A stretch of 64,000 bases of DNA from Nitrosomonas sp. (GTDB lineage: Bacteria > Pseudomonadota > Gammaproteobacteria > Burkholderiales > Nitrosomonadaceae). The stretch is from positions 1 to 64,000 of the forward strand of contig JAHBZZ010000001.1 of NCBI GenBank assembly GCA_019635215.1, read 5' to 3'. The position numbers and the translations under genes are program-made. Of the stretch, positions 1 through 8,601 are shown piece by piece. The notes under the pieces are model-generated. The model had not been told where the DNA came from. It was given only the letters and a program-made list of their open reading frames with translations, and searched no databases. Each line of letters opens with the position of its first letter. Positions within the stretch are counted from its first letter, which is position 1.

Positions 1-134
1 AGTCAGTTACGAGCATATGGTCTGTGAAAATACCACTTTCTTTTCCGGTTGGCATTAAATATTCTTCACATTCATCTGCTAAGATGATCGCTATCGGACT
101 ATCCTGAACATTGCAGTCACTGAATTTACCGTTG
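1..134. other. left edge, upstream of the DUF502 gene
   Basis: No complete gene is visible here. On the minus strand a frame stays open from about position 100 to the window edge, with an ATG at 55-53, so the first codons of a leftward gene could lie here. The stretch is too short to identify. The promoter of the rightward gene that starts at 135 should also be in it, but no clear -35/-10 pair stands out. Confidence 0.3.
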
Positions 135-902
135 ATGATGAAATCACCAGGCACAAACGACACACCAGGCAACAAGCAGCCAGCCGAACGCTCACCGCAT
201 ATCGGCCGTTACGTCCTGATCGGCGCACTGACAGTGGCGCCATTATGGATAACCTGGCTTGTGTTTGAATTCGTGTTGAAAATGCTGGCGCAGATGGGCG
301 CGCCAATGCTGAGAGGTGTGGCACACGCGGTACGTCCGCACTCAGATACCATAGCCTCCTGGCTGCTCGATTCCAGTTTCCAGCAAGGTGTTGCCGCGCT
401 GCTGACCATCGCAAGTCTGTACGGTATCGGGCTACTGGCGTCTTTTGTCATTGGCAAGAAAGTGATTGAACTCTATGAGATTATCCTGGCCCGATTGCCG
501 TTCGTACAGACGATATACAGCATCACCAAACGCTTTCTGCATACGTTAAGCCAGCCGCCCGTTACCGGGGGACGCGTAGTGCTGGTCAGTTTCCCGTCCA
601 CCGAGATGAAGGCCCTTGGTTTCATCACCAAAATCATGCACGATCCTGAAACCGGTGAGGCGCTGGCGGCTGTTTATGTACCCACCTCACCGAATCCGAC
701 CTCGGGTTATATCGAAATCGTCCCTATCAAGAATATCGTCATGACCGACTGGACCACGGAAGAAGCCATGACATTCGTAGTCACCGGCGGAACCAACGCG
801 CCGGATAAAATCCGCTACGATAACCCCAGGTCACCGTCCGGCATGATGCCCGAAAAAGACCAGACACATCGGGACAGCGTATCTGACAATCACAATCATT
901 AG
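135..902 (+). CDS. DUF502 family membrane protein
   Basis: Protein of 255 residues with two hydrophobic segments (about residues 22-46 and 75-107) and a soluble C-terminal half carrying the family's VSFPS and YVPTSPNPTSG stretches. These are hallmarks of the DUF502 inner-membrane family, whose biochemical role is unknown. I chose the ATG at 135 over the upstream TTG at 111 because family members begin shortly before the first membrane segment; an ATG at 138 is equally possible. The end overlaps the convergent GTPase gene by 4 bp. In many betaproteobacteria this gene lies between an fmdB-like gene and aspS; here those two are about 29 kb away and adjacent to each other. Confidence 0.85.
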   Translation: MMKSPGTNDTPGNKQPAERSPHIGRYVLIGALTVAPLWITWLVFEFVLKMLAQMGAPMLRGVAHAVRPHSDTIASWLLDSSFQQGVAALLTIASLYGIGLLASFVIGKKVIELYEIILARLPFVQTIYSITKRFLHTLSQPPVTGGRVVLVSFPSTEMKALGFITKIMHDPETGEALAAVYVPTSPNPTSGYIEIVPIKNIVMTDWTTEEAMTFVVTGGTNAPDKIRYDNPRSPSGMMPEKDQTHRDSVSDNHNH

Positions 903-2455
903 CGCTTCTTATCGAACATATCTGGCAAATCCTTCAGGAAACGCCCTGCATTCAGCATCTGGCGCATCAGCAACGTCCAGTTCTCGGCTTTCTTCTTTTC
1001 ATCCATGCAACGCAGCAGACGCGACCGGATCACCTCCTCCTGCTGGTTCAGAATAGCCGCCCAGAGTGCATCATCGACATTATAAATGCGTCCTTCCATA
1101 AGATTAACCGGAATCACGTGTTCAACCGGAACCGCCAGATCGGCTGCGATAGCCTGCACGGCAGCAGCGATGTTAGTTGCTTTAATACTTTGCGGATGTA
1201 TCAGATCATATGGCGGATTCCATTCACTCGCCGGACGCAAGCGATCAATATGACTGGCGGCCACCAGCAATGGCGGCGGACGGCGCCCGACTTGCTTCAA
1301 CTGAAAATCACGCAAGGCATCCAGACACTCACGCTCGAATTGCCGGTCGGGACGGTTAGCCGGACTGACCCATAAAATCAGATCGGCGTCTTTTGCAGCA
1401 TCACACATTTGCCTGCGGCCAAAATGCGCACTGTCGCATCCCGGAGTATCGAAAATCAGCGCTTGCGTCAATCCATCACGCGATAAAACAAAAGGCATCT
1501 GTATTGCAGTGCTGTCAGGCAGAATATCGACCACAGACTTCAATGTACCAAACAGCGCATTGATCAGACTTGATTTACCCGCATTCGACCGTCCCAGCAC
1601 CAGAATACGCAGCGGCTCCTCCTCTGCATTAATTGAATCCTGTACCGCGTCCATACCGCGCATCTCAGCACTGGTACGCGCCGTGCGCGCAGTTACCGGC
1701 TCATCATCGGTCAACACCAGACGGCCGCTGTAAAGATCAATCGCGTAATAGCCTACCTTACGGATATAGGTTCTGAGAAACCACCGGTGCAGTTCGTCGC
1801 GCGCCTGCATAAAACTACGTTCGCGCAATTGACGCCAAGCTTCGCCGAGCAGTGCATCGACAGGACTGACAAGCACGCGGCCTGCCCGGTACAAACCGAA
1901 TACCTGCTCCGCTTTATCTTTCCAACGCTGTATGCGAAACAGATCGCCAATCGTCAGACGGTTACTGAACGGAATATTTTCCATCACATCCTGGCGCAAA
2001 TCACGGCTTGCGCGTTCGATCACCAGCAAGGTATGCGGCACGGTCAGTTCATACAGCGGTGTCTCCACATCGGGATGATAATGCCGCGCGACCGTTTCCA
2101 TTGTGCGTTGCCCTAAAGCAAGAATCCAGTCGCCTTTCTCCAGCGGCCATTCTTCCGGACTACACGCTTCCGCCAGCGACTGAACTTGCGCCCATGCGGC
2201 ATCCGCATTGAGCGGCCATTCCGGGTTGGATACGGTTGCGACTTCGGCGAGCAGCTTACGATCCCGTCTGATCAACAATTGCTGCAAGCCATAACCGATA
2301 CCACTGCTGATCAGCATGGCCAATGCCCAGAGCAGCAGAAAACCATTCTGCCACAGCCAAAGCATACCGAAGCCCAGCAGCGCCAGGAACGGCAAGATCA
2401 GCAAAAGGAAAGCCAGCAACCTGAACGGATCGATACCGTAAGGTAATGGTTTCAT
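899..2455 (-). CDS. membrane-anchored GTPase of the Era/TrmE-like P-loop class
   Basis: Protein of 518 residues. Two hydrophobic segments near the N-terminus (about residues 12-58) suggest membrane anchoring. A middle region without clear family leads to a G domain from about residue 280. The P-loop reads GRSNAGKSS, switch II is DTPGCDS near residue 337, and SHID stands in the NKxD position, which is a departure from the canonical base-recognition motif. The gene follows another GTPase gene with a one-base TGATG overlap, so the two are almost certainly co-translated and may act as a pair. Function is not known; large membrane-associated GTPases of this kind are sometimes linked to envelope or membrane remodelling, but that is only an inference. 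Confidence 0.75.
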   Translation of the reverse strand: MKPLPYGIDPFRLLAFLLLILPFLALLGFGMLWLWQNGFLLLWALAMLISSGIGYGLQQLLIRRDRKLLAEVATVSNPEWPLNADAAWAQVQSLAEACSPEEWPLEKGDWILALGQRTMETVARHYHPDVETPLYELTVPHTLLVIERASRDLRQDVMENIPFSNRLTIGDLFRIQRWKDKAEQVFGLYRAGRVLVSPVDALLGEAWRQLRERSFMQARDELHRWFLRTYIRKVGYYAIDLYSGRLVLTDDEPVTARTARTSAEMRGMDAVQDSINAEEEPLRILVLGRSNAGKSSLINALFGTLKSVVDILPDSTAIQMPFVLSRDGLTQALIFDTPGCDSAHFGRRQMCDAAKDADLILWVSPANRPDRQFERECLDALRDFQLKQVGRRPPPLLVAASHIDRLRPASEWNPPYDLIHPQSIKATNIAAAVQAIAADLAVPVEHVIPVNLMEGRIYNVDDALWAAILNQQEEVIRSRLLRCMDEKKKAENWTLLMRQMLNAGRFLKDLPDMFDKKR

Positions 2456-3681
2456 CAGGATTTGCCGCGCCAGCGGTCTTTCAGAATCGCTGCGCCGCGT
2501 TCAAGCTCTTCGGCATAGATACGGCGGATGGTTTCCGCATCCACATTCAAATGATTCCGGTGTCGAACAAAGAAATACACGGCGGTTTTACCCAGTGCAT
2601 AGGTTGTTGCGCCACTGGCACTGGCACCCCATAACGCGCCGAGTGTCTGCCCAAGAAACGGGATAACCTTGGTCACCGTGCGCCCGATCCAGCGCGTCAG
2701 ATAACCGGTCGCCACACCTGCGCCCAGCAAGCCGAGAAATTCGGCAATCATCCGTTTATCCCAGGACTGGCCGTATAAAACCGCCAGACTGTGGAGCAAC
2801 TTCGCCTGTACCGCCGTCACCGATACGAGATCAACCACTGGCAAAGCGCCAAGTCCCGCCGCGGTTGTGGCATAACCGACGATATGCTGATGCGCGGTGC
2901 GTTCAAACAGATCCTGCACCTGCGCATTGCTGCTTAGCAGATTTTCCAGCCCCAGCGACGACAATGCCTCGATCGCCTGCCATAATGCTTCGAGACCATA
3001 ATCCGGCGGATCGTAACCATCCTCCGGCACTGTCAGATCCACCGCGATCCAATGCACCGGCGCATAACCGGGCAAATCCGCTACGGCCTCACGCTGCGCA
3101 AGCAGCGCACGCTTCAGATCGGACGGTACCGTATCCGGCAGCGGCATCTGATCATACGGCCAAGGCTGAATATGTCGTCCATCCGGGGGATAGCATTCAT
3201 GCAGACCGGTCTGTACGATTAACAATGGCCACTCCGGATGGCGTTCACGTACCGTATGCAGCACGTCAAATACCGCCTGCTGCCGGATATCCGCCACTTT
3301 CATCACAGCAATCAGCAAATGCGCTTTGGATTCGCAATATTGAATGTCATCCGACGGATCATAGGCCACTTCGCCAAGGCCACGCGTATCGAGAAACCGC
3401 ACCACCGGCATCTGCGCAGGAAAATCATAAAAACGTGACCGCCGCGTACATGGCTGGAAACCATTGCCGATTTCAGCCGCCTCACTGCCAGTCATCGCGC
3501 GAATAATCGACGTCTTGCCCGCCTGTGTCTTGCCGATCAGCCACAATACCGGCACCGGCATTTTTTCACGCGCCTCCTGTAGCGATTTCTCCAGCAATGC
3601 TTCATCGACTTTGGGATCGAGCAATACCGTGCGCAATTGCTCCCAATAAGCCGGCCAATTTTTCAATTCATCCCATTTCAT
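2455..3681 (-). CDS. GTPase with C-terminal DUF697-like membrane region
   Basis: Protein of 408 residues. An N-terminal G domain has a P-loop GKTQAGKTS (about residues 50-58) and switch II DTRGLGE (about residue 97). The last 120 residues hold hydrophobic, glycine-rich segments of the DUF697 type found in YcjX/YcjF-like proteins. The start overlaps the stop of the upstream glycosylase gene by one base (TGATG), and its own stop overlaps the next GTPase start in the same way. The tandem arrangement of two different GTPases, both with membrane segments, suggests a heteromeric unit. The substrate process cannot be read from the sequence. Confidence 0.75.
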   Translation of the reverse strand: MKWDELKNWPAYWEQLRTVLLDPKVDEALLEKSLQEAREKMPVPVLWLIGKTQAGKTSIIRAMTGSEAAEIGNGFQPCTRRSRFYDFPAQMPVVRFLDTRGLGEVAYDPSDDIQYCESKAHLLIAVMKVADIRQQAVFDVLHTVRERHPEWPLLIVQTGLHECYPPDGRHIQPWPYDQMPLPDTVPSDLKRALLAQREAVADLPGYAPVHWIAVDLTVPEDGYDPPDYGLEALWQAIEALSSLGLENLLSSNAQVQDLFERTAHQHIVGYATTAAGLGALPVVDLVSVTAVQAKLLHSLAVLYGQSWDKRMIAEFLGLLGAGVATGYLTRWIGRTVTKVIPFLGQTLGALWGASASGATTYALGKTAVYFFVRHRNHLNVDAETIRRIYAEELERGAAILKDRWRGKS

Positions 3682-4238
3682 CAGGCGGACAGCGTGTCAC
3701 TGCAACAATTCGACGAAGTCAATTTCGATCCTAACATCCATCGCCATTCTTCACATTTTAATGCAAAAGACAAAGTCGCATTGGCCGGGCTGGTCGATGG
3801 CAAGCGCGTCAATTGTACGCCTTGTAGTACAGATGATGCCCAGCTTTCTTTCAGCACATACCGCTTGAAACAGGCTTCCGCCTTAGTACCGTTGAAAAAT
3901 ACATGACGGATTTGTGTGTGGGTTGCAAAGAATGCCGAAAAATTATTGACGCGCTGTGATCCGGTTTCTATGCTGGAATCCAGACTGCCTACGCGTCGGC
4001 ATGATTGCAGTACGTCCCACAATGCGATACGCGCCGATTTCAGGGCATTGGTTTTTTCAGCGTAAGATACAACTGCCGGATCGAATTCCAGCAATTCACC
4101 GATGATGCGCCAGAATGCGTTTTGCGGATGCGCGTAATACTGATTTGCGGCAAGCGATGCCTGTCCGGGCATGCTGCCCAATATCAGGACTTCAGCGTGT
4201 GGGTCAGCTATCGGTGCAAAACTGTGGATCAGTGTCAT
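3681..4238 (-). CDS. DNA-deoxyinosine glycosylase (UDG family 6, HDG type)
   Basis: Protein of 185 residues of the uracil-DNA glycosylase superfamily. The N-terminal ILGSMPG motif followed by QYYAHPQNAFW is characteristic of the hypoxanthine-DNA glycosylase (HDG) family, which removes deaminated bases (hypoxanthine, sometimes uracil) in base excision repair. The C-terminal motif region reads LPSTSPANA, the usual LPSTSPAN loop that contacts DNA. Length is close to the usual 160-180. It starts a tightly overlapping series with the two GTPase genes downstream, but no functional link with them is evident. Confidence 0.85.
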   Translation of the reverse strand: MTLIHSFAPIADPHAEVLILGSMPGQASLAANQYYAHPQNAFWRIIGELLEFDPAVVSYAEKTNALKSARIALWDVLQSCRRVGSLDSSIETGSQRVNNFSAFFATHTQIRHVFFNGTKAEACFKRYVLKESWASSVLQGVQLTRLPSTSPANATLSFALKCEEWRWMLGSKLTSSNCCSDTLSA

Positions 4239-4252
4239 ATACCGAAAATAAC

Positions 4253-4984
4253 TTATGGCATTTTATCGGCATAATAGCGCCGCACGGGTTTCAATTCCCG
4301 ATTGAGTTCATAAACCAGTGGCCTGCCGGTTGCCAATCTCAATTTCATTACCTGCCGTTCCGTCAACTGATCGAGTTGGCCCATCAAGGTACGCAGTACA
4401 TTTTTATGCGAAACGATCAATACGTTTCTGCCGTGCGCCACTTCCGGTCTGATGACCTTCTGCCAGTACGGTTGCAGCCGCAGGGCGGTTTGCTTCAGAC
4501 TTTCACCCAGCGGCAAGTCGGCTTTATCGATCGCTGCATAACCGGGTTGATTGCCGGGAAAACGGGGATCTTCCGTTTCCAGTCTTGGCGGCTCGCCGTC
4601 ATAACGTATTTGTGTGCGCAATACAGGCCAGATGCCGAATTTCCGCACAGCTGCCAAACGCCCCATGCCTTCCAGCGCGCCATAATGCCGTTCATTCAAA
4701 CGCCAGCTGTAACGTATCGACAGTTCATCCAGCTTTATCACAGCCAGTACCACTTTAGCCGTCTCAGTCGCACGCTGCAACGTCGATACAAAACAACAAT
4801 CAAAAGTGAAACCGGCCAGTCGCAACAAATCACCGGCATGCATCGCTTCCTGTCTTCCCTTCGGACTTAGCACCACATCACTCCAACCCGTGAATACTTT
4901 GTCGCGATTCCAGACGCTCTGACCATGACGCAACAAAACAAGTCGCGTCACACCAGCAGAAGCCCCGGAAGAAAAATGTGCCAT
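4253..4984 (-). CDS. gpmA: 2,3-bisphosphoglycerate-dependent phosphoglycerate mutase
   Basis: Protein of 243 residues in the histidine phosphatase superfamily. LLRHGQSVWN (phospho-accepting His20), the VFTGWSD segment, the LNERHYGALEG segment and a second catalytic His near residue 193 identify a dPGM that interconverts 2- and 3-phosphoglycerate. Around the second His the sequence reads SHKNVLR where most dPGMs have AHGNSLR, a mild deviation. Its start overlaps the stop of the upstream desaturase gene by one base, so it is probably translated from the same message. A non-glycolytic phosphatase of the same fold is possible but less likely given the GWSD and ERHYG motifs. Confidence 0.85.
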   Translation of the reverse strand: MAHFSSGASAGVTRLVLLRHGQSVWNRDKVFTGWSDVVLSPKGRQEAMHAGDLLRLAGFTFDCCFVSTLQRATETAKVVLAVIKLDELSIRYSWRLNERHYGALEGMGRLAAVRKFGIWPVLRTQIRYDGEPPRLETEDPRFPGNQPGYAAIDKADLPLGESLKQTALRLQPYWQKVIRPEVAHGRNVLIVSHKNVLRTLMGQLDQLTERQVMKLRLATGRPLVYELNRELKPVRRYYADKMP

Positions 4985-6126
4985 TATTGGTTATGATGCG
5001 CCTTTTCCGACGCTGTGGCCGTCTGGGAAGATTCCCGCCAGATCCGTTTCAAAGCATCCCATAATCCCGCGCGGACTGTAGTCAGATAAAGTGTATTGTC
5101 GCTCAATCCGTTGACCAGACGGCGCTGCGCCTTGCCAAGATTATGGTATGGCATACTCATGAACAAATGATGCGTGGCGTGAAAACGCAGACCAACCGGT
5201 GCCCATAGCGGTGTTACCAACGGATTGCCAGGAATATTGATCGAATCCAGATACTGTTCGGCGTGACTCATGGGTTTTTCGCCCGGATTACGGTAGGCAT
5301 GCGCCGCCAGAGTGCGCAACGAGTTCAGAATAAACACCATCATCGCCACCAGATACCAGAGCACGAGCACATCGAACGGAAGCACATCCAAAAGCACCAG
5401 CGCTACCACAACAAAAGCAAACAGAAATGTTGCCAATTCCTGTTGCCGCCAGTTGTGATCGTTGCGAATAGCATTCTCAGCACGTTTGTAACCGGGATCG
5501 ATCGTCAGCGATGAAGCGCGCTCCCAGACAATTCTACGCAAAGGCGGAATAAGATAAGACAACGGCGTGAGCAACAAAAACCGCACCAGCAGCAGCAATG
5601 GAATGATAAAGGACAGCAAAACATACCCTACCATTTCGATCGGCTTCCGTGTGGCAAACGGCACATATTCCCCATCCCGATGCGTGCCGTAAACATCGCG
5701 CCGATGATGGTCGTTATGTACGCCATCGTAAGTAAATGACGGAATCATGAAAGGTATGCCGCAAATGCAGTTCCATACTATCCTGAACGTTTTGAATGTC
5801 CCCTTCTTCAGGTGTGCGAGTTCGTGCACAAAAATCGCGGCACGGTATAACGCCAGTACCGCAATCCCATAGGCACCAACCTGCCACACTGAATACACAG
5901 GCGAAAACAGTGCGGTAAAAAACGCGACCCAGCCCACCATGCTGCTAAACAAAAAATCCGTCCAGTAAATCCATGGATTCGGCGTCATGAGGTCACTCAC
6001 CAGATTGTGCGCTTCACGTAACGGAAAAACCGCTGCGTGCATTTCCGTCTGGGTTGCATCTTGATTTTCAGATATCTTTTCCGCTACTGCTTTGGGCGGT
6101 GTTTTTGTCTCTTCAGTTTCTTTCAT
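4984..6126 (-). CDS. membrane fatty acid desaturase
   Basis: Protein of 380 residues with several membrane segments and the three histidine boxes of di-iron desaturases: HELAH, HNDHH followed by an RRDVYGTHRDGEY stretch, and HATHH near the C-terminus. These ligate the non-haem di-iron centre that introduces double bases of unsaturation into acyl chains or related lipids. I start at the ATG at 6126, which overlaps the stop of the HIT gene by 4 bp (ATGA) and implies translational coupling. The exact substrate and bond position cannot be told; the neighbourhood with a HIT protein and a nucleotidyltransferase hints at lipid or headgroup modification but is not proof. Confidence 0.85.
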   Translation of the reverse strand: MKETEETKTPPKAVAEKISENQDATQTEMHAAVFPLREAHNLVSDLMTPNPWIYWTDFLFSSMVGWVAFFTALFSPVYSVWQVGAYGIAVLALYRAAIFVHELAHLKKGTFKTFRIVWNCICGIPFMIPSFTYDGVHNDHHRRDVYGTHRDGEYVPFATRKPIEMVGYVLLSFIIPLLLLVRFLLLTPLSYLIPPLRRIVWERASSLTIDPGYKRAENAIRNDHNWRQQELATFLFAFVVVALVLLDVLPFDVLVLWYLVAMMVFILNSLRTLAAHAYRNPGEKPMSHAEQYLDSINIPGNPLVTPLWAPVGLRFHATHHLFMSMPYHNLGKAQRRLVNGLSDNTLYLTTVRAGLWDALKRIWRESSQTATASEKAHHNQ

Positions 6127-6566
6127 GACCAACAGGCTTTGATATGCGCGATAATCCGTTGATTGATTTCCGCATCGGTTTCATTGACATGCCCCAGTTG
6201 AGGCATGGCGGGCCACCCCGCATCGACAAATTCCCTATCCACAAACAGCTTCGGTTGCGCATAACGTGGCATGATATGAAAATGAACATCCGGATCGACC
6301 ATCATCAGCATCAGATAATTGATTTTGTCGTACTGAAATGCTCTGGTCAACGTAAATTCTATCTGGTTAATGGCCGTATGCATCTCGGCAAAACTGGCTG
6401 CACTGAGTTCTGAAAATGCCCTTGCCGGTTCATGTGCAGCCAGCACCAATGCCCCCAGCGTTGTCTGCGCGGGGCGCAGCAGCACGCTCCAGTATTGAAA
6501 TACATGAATAATCGTCTGCGGCGCACCGAATTTGCGCATGGTGTTATTGAGAACAGGTGCATTCAT
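6123..6566 (-). CDS. HIT family protein
   Basis: Protein of 147 residues with a HIT-type core: VHFHIMPRY at about residues 93-101. Classical members have a His-X-His-X-His-XX triad; here the first position is Asp (DVHFHIM), while the catalytic middle His and the last His are kept. HIT proteins hydrolyse or transfer nucleotides at the alpha phosphate. An AGGAG lies a few bases upstream of the ATG at 6566. The gene overlaps the desaturase gene by 4 bp and follows a nucleotidyltransferase gene by 15 bp, which suggests one transcription unit. Confidence 0.75.
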   Translation of the reverse strand: MNAPVLNNTMRKFGAPQTIIHVFQYWSVLLRPAQTTLGALVLAAHEPARAFSELSAASFAEMHTAINQIEFTLTRAFQYDKINYLMLMMVDPDVHFHIMPRYAQPKLFVDREFVDAGWPAMPQLGHVNETDAEINQRIIAHIKACWS

Positions 6567-6581
6567 TCTCGCTCCTTACAG

Positions 6582-7316
6582 CTACTTGGTGAAAAGCATG
6601 CCCGCTCTGGCCAGATCTTCTATAAAATCAATCTCGCACCAGCGAAGCCCTTTGACAGCGCATGAATTTACCAGATGCTGGCCGGCAAGTTTGTCAATAA
6701 TGGATAAATACCAGGATTTCAGTTCGGCCGGATGCCGCAGTGCGCTTTCGATCGCCTGGCGGAAATAGCGCGGTCCCTGACCGCGAAAATAAACCAAGCC
6801 AATCGATTCCGCATCAATTTCATGGGGCGGCACGATTTTACTGACCTGCTTGACCCATCTATCCGCATTGAGCTGCACTTTCATATCATCGGCATCATAA
6901 CTTTCCTTGAAATCCACGCTCAGTGTAATCGGGGCTGACGGTGAATTCAATACCTGCGCCACCAATGCAGGCTCAATCACGGTATCACCGTTCAACAGCA
7001 GAAAATCTCCCTCCATGGCGTCACGCGCCAGCCAGCAGCTGGCCAGATTGTCCGCCACTTCATAAAACGGATTGAACACGATCCTGATGCTGGATTGTGC
7101 TGCATAGCGCGCTTGTAGCAATGCTTCAATCTGACCGACCTGAAAACCGGCCACGATAATGATTTCACCGATACCGGCGGCAGACAGCGCGTCAATCTGC
7201 CAGGCCAGCACAGGCTTGCCAGCGACAGGCAGCAGGCATTTAGGCGAATTTTCAGTCAGCGGCAACAGGCGCCGTCCCTGACCGGCGCTCAGAATAATGG
7301 CTTTGACGGCATTCAC
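6582..7316 (-). CDS. sugar- or choline-phosphate nucleotidyltransferase family protein
   Basis: Protein of 244 residues starting with AIILSAGQGRRLLPLT and PKCLLPVAGKPVL, the nucleotide-binding signature of NTP_transferase enzymes such as glucose-1-phosphate thymidylyltransferase or LicC-type phosphocholine cytidylyltransferase. LLLNGDTVI gives the metal-binding Asp. The size and the C-terminal part with DFIEDL resemble LicC-like proteins more than RmlA. GTG at 7316 is the only reasonable start because the core motif follows within nine residues. It heads the HIT-desaturase-gpmA series. The substrate cannot be decided from sequence alone. Confidence 0.75.
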   Translation of the reverse strand: MNAVKAIILSAGQGRRLLPLTENSPKCLLPVAGKPVLAWQIDALSAAGIGEIIIVAGFQVGQIEALLQARYAAQSSIRIVFNPFYEVADNLASCWLARDAMEGDFLLLNGDTVIEPALVAQVLNSPSAPITLSVDFKESYDADDMKVQLNADRWVKQVSKIVPPHEIDAESIGLVYFRGQGPRYFRQAIESALRHPAELKSWYLSIIDKLAGQHLVNSCAVKGLRWCEIDFIEDLARAGMLFTK

Positions 7317-7409
7317 GAGTTCGTTAGGTTTTAATGAGTCAGAAAACGGACGATTTTACCCCGAATACCTGTATTGATTGATGTTATTTGATATTTACCC
7401 TAGAGCGGG

Positions 7410-8567
7410 TCAGAAAGAAAGACTGCTTATGGCTCTCAGCGATATCACAATTTTTTGCATCGCCTTCAGAAATTCCTCCACCTGTATCAAAGTATTACTG
7501 TACCCAAAGCTGACACGCACAGCACAGCGCGCCAGCAGAGGATCAACCTGCATCGCTTCGAGCACATGGCTTTGCCCTGGATTAACACTTGAACATGCCG
7601 CACCGCTGGCAACGGCAAAACCCGCTTTGTCCAGTTTGACCACCAACGTATCGCCTTCCACATCCGGAATCGCGAAATAACAGGTATTCGGTATACGCGC
7701 AGCACCCGCGCCAAAAATCACTGCGCCCATTGCGACCAGCCCCTGCTCCAGACGATCCCTGAGCTGCGCAGTATGCTGTGCTGTCACAGCGATGCGTGCC
7801 ACCGCCAATTCGCAGGCCACACCAAAACCGACAATTGCCGCCACGTTTTCGGTACCGGATCGCAGACCGCTTTCATGGCCGCCGCCGTAAATCAGCGGTT
7901 TCAACAGCAGATGCTTATCGACAATGAGCGCTGCCGCGCCTTTTGGGCCATAAATCTTGTGTGCGGACAATGTCAAGGCATGGACATTGAGCGACGCAAA
8001 ATCGACCGAAATCTTACCCACCCCCTGCACAGCATCGGTATGTATATAAGCACCATGCGCACGCGCAAGGTCAGCAACCGCTGCCACATCCTGTATCACA
8101 CCGGTTTCGTTATTCGCCAGCATCACCGAAACCAACGCGGGTTTCTGCGCCGCCATCGCATCCCGGGCTGCCACGATATCCACCTGCCCGGCCTGATTAA
8201 CCGGCAAATGCCGGATCATCCACCGTTCAGCGGTGCGCTGCGCCAGCGCCTGTGCAGGTTTCAAGACACAGGGATGCTCGATCGCACTGATCGCGATATG
8301 CCCGGCTTTCAGATTGTCAGCCGCACCACGAACAAACAGATTATTCGCCTCCGAGCCACCGCTGGTAAAAATTACCTGCACTGGCTGCACACCAACCGCA
8401 GCCGCGACTTGTTCGCGCGCCTTGTCAACTGCCTGCCGGGCGGCCGTACCATACGCATGACGACTCGACGCATTGCCAAATTCCTGTTGAAAATACGGCA
8501 GCATCGCATCCAACACTTCATCATCCACCCGCGTGGTGGCATTATGATCAAAATAATTCAATGTCAT
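7410..8567 (-). CDS. cysteine desulfurase (NifS/IscS class I)
   Basis: Protein of 385 residues of fold-type I PLP enzymes. It has the N-terminal YFDHNATT, the GGSEANN motif, PLP-binding Lys in SAHKIYGPKG (about residue 204), SGTENVAAIVGFG, and the active-site loop ASGAACSSVNPGQSH with the catalytic Cys near residue 325. It transfers sulfur from cysteine as an enzyme-bound persulfide for Fe-S or tRNA thiolation. I use the ATG at 8567 rather than the upstream TTG. No isc or suf genes are adjacent, so it is probably an extra desulfurase; its neighbours are glutathione synthesis genes. Confidence 0.85.
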   Translation of the reverse strand: MTLNYFDHNATTRVDDEVLDAMLPYFQQEFGNASSRHAYGTAARQAVDKAREQVAAAVGVQPVQVIFTSGGSEANNLFVRGAADNLKAGHIAISAIEHPCVLKPAQALAQRTAERWMIRHLPVNQAGQVDIVAARDAMAAQKPALVSVMLANNETGVIQDVAAVADLARAHGAYIHTDAVQGVGKISVDFASLNVHALTLSAHKIYGPKGAAALIVDKHLLLKPLIYGGGHESGLRSGTENVAAIVGFGVACELAVARIAVTAQHTAQLRDRLEQGLVAMGAVIFGAGAARIPNTCYFAIPDVEGDTLVVKLDKAGFAVASGAACSSVNPGQSHVLEAMQVDPLLARCAVRVSFGYSNTLIQVEEFLKAMQKIVISLRAISSLSF

Positions 8568-8601
8568 TGTCAATTAGCCCGGTAAATTCTATTTGTCATT
8601 T

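Noticed and set aside
4115-4870. 251-codon frame opposite phosphoglycerate mutase
   Set aside because: Shadow of gpmA; no domain and no ribosome-binding site.
7773-8585. 270-codon frame opposite the cysteine desulfurase gene
   Set aside because: Fully antisense to a well-supported gene; His/Arg/Cys-rich composition without a family.
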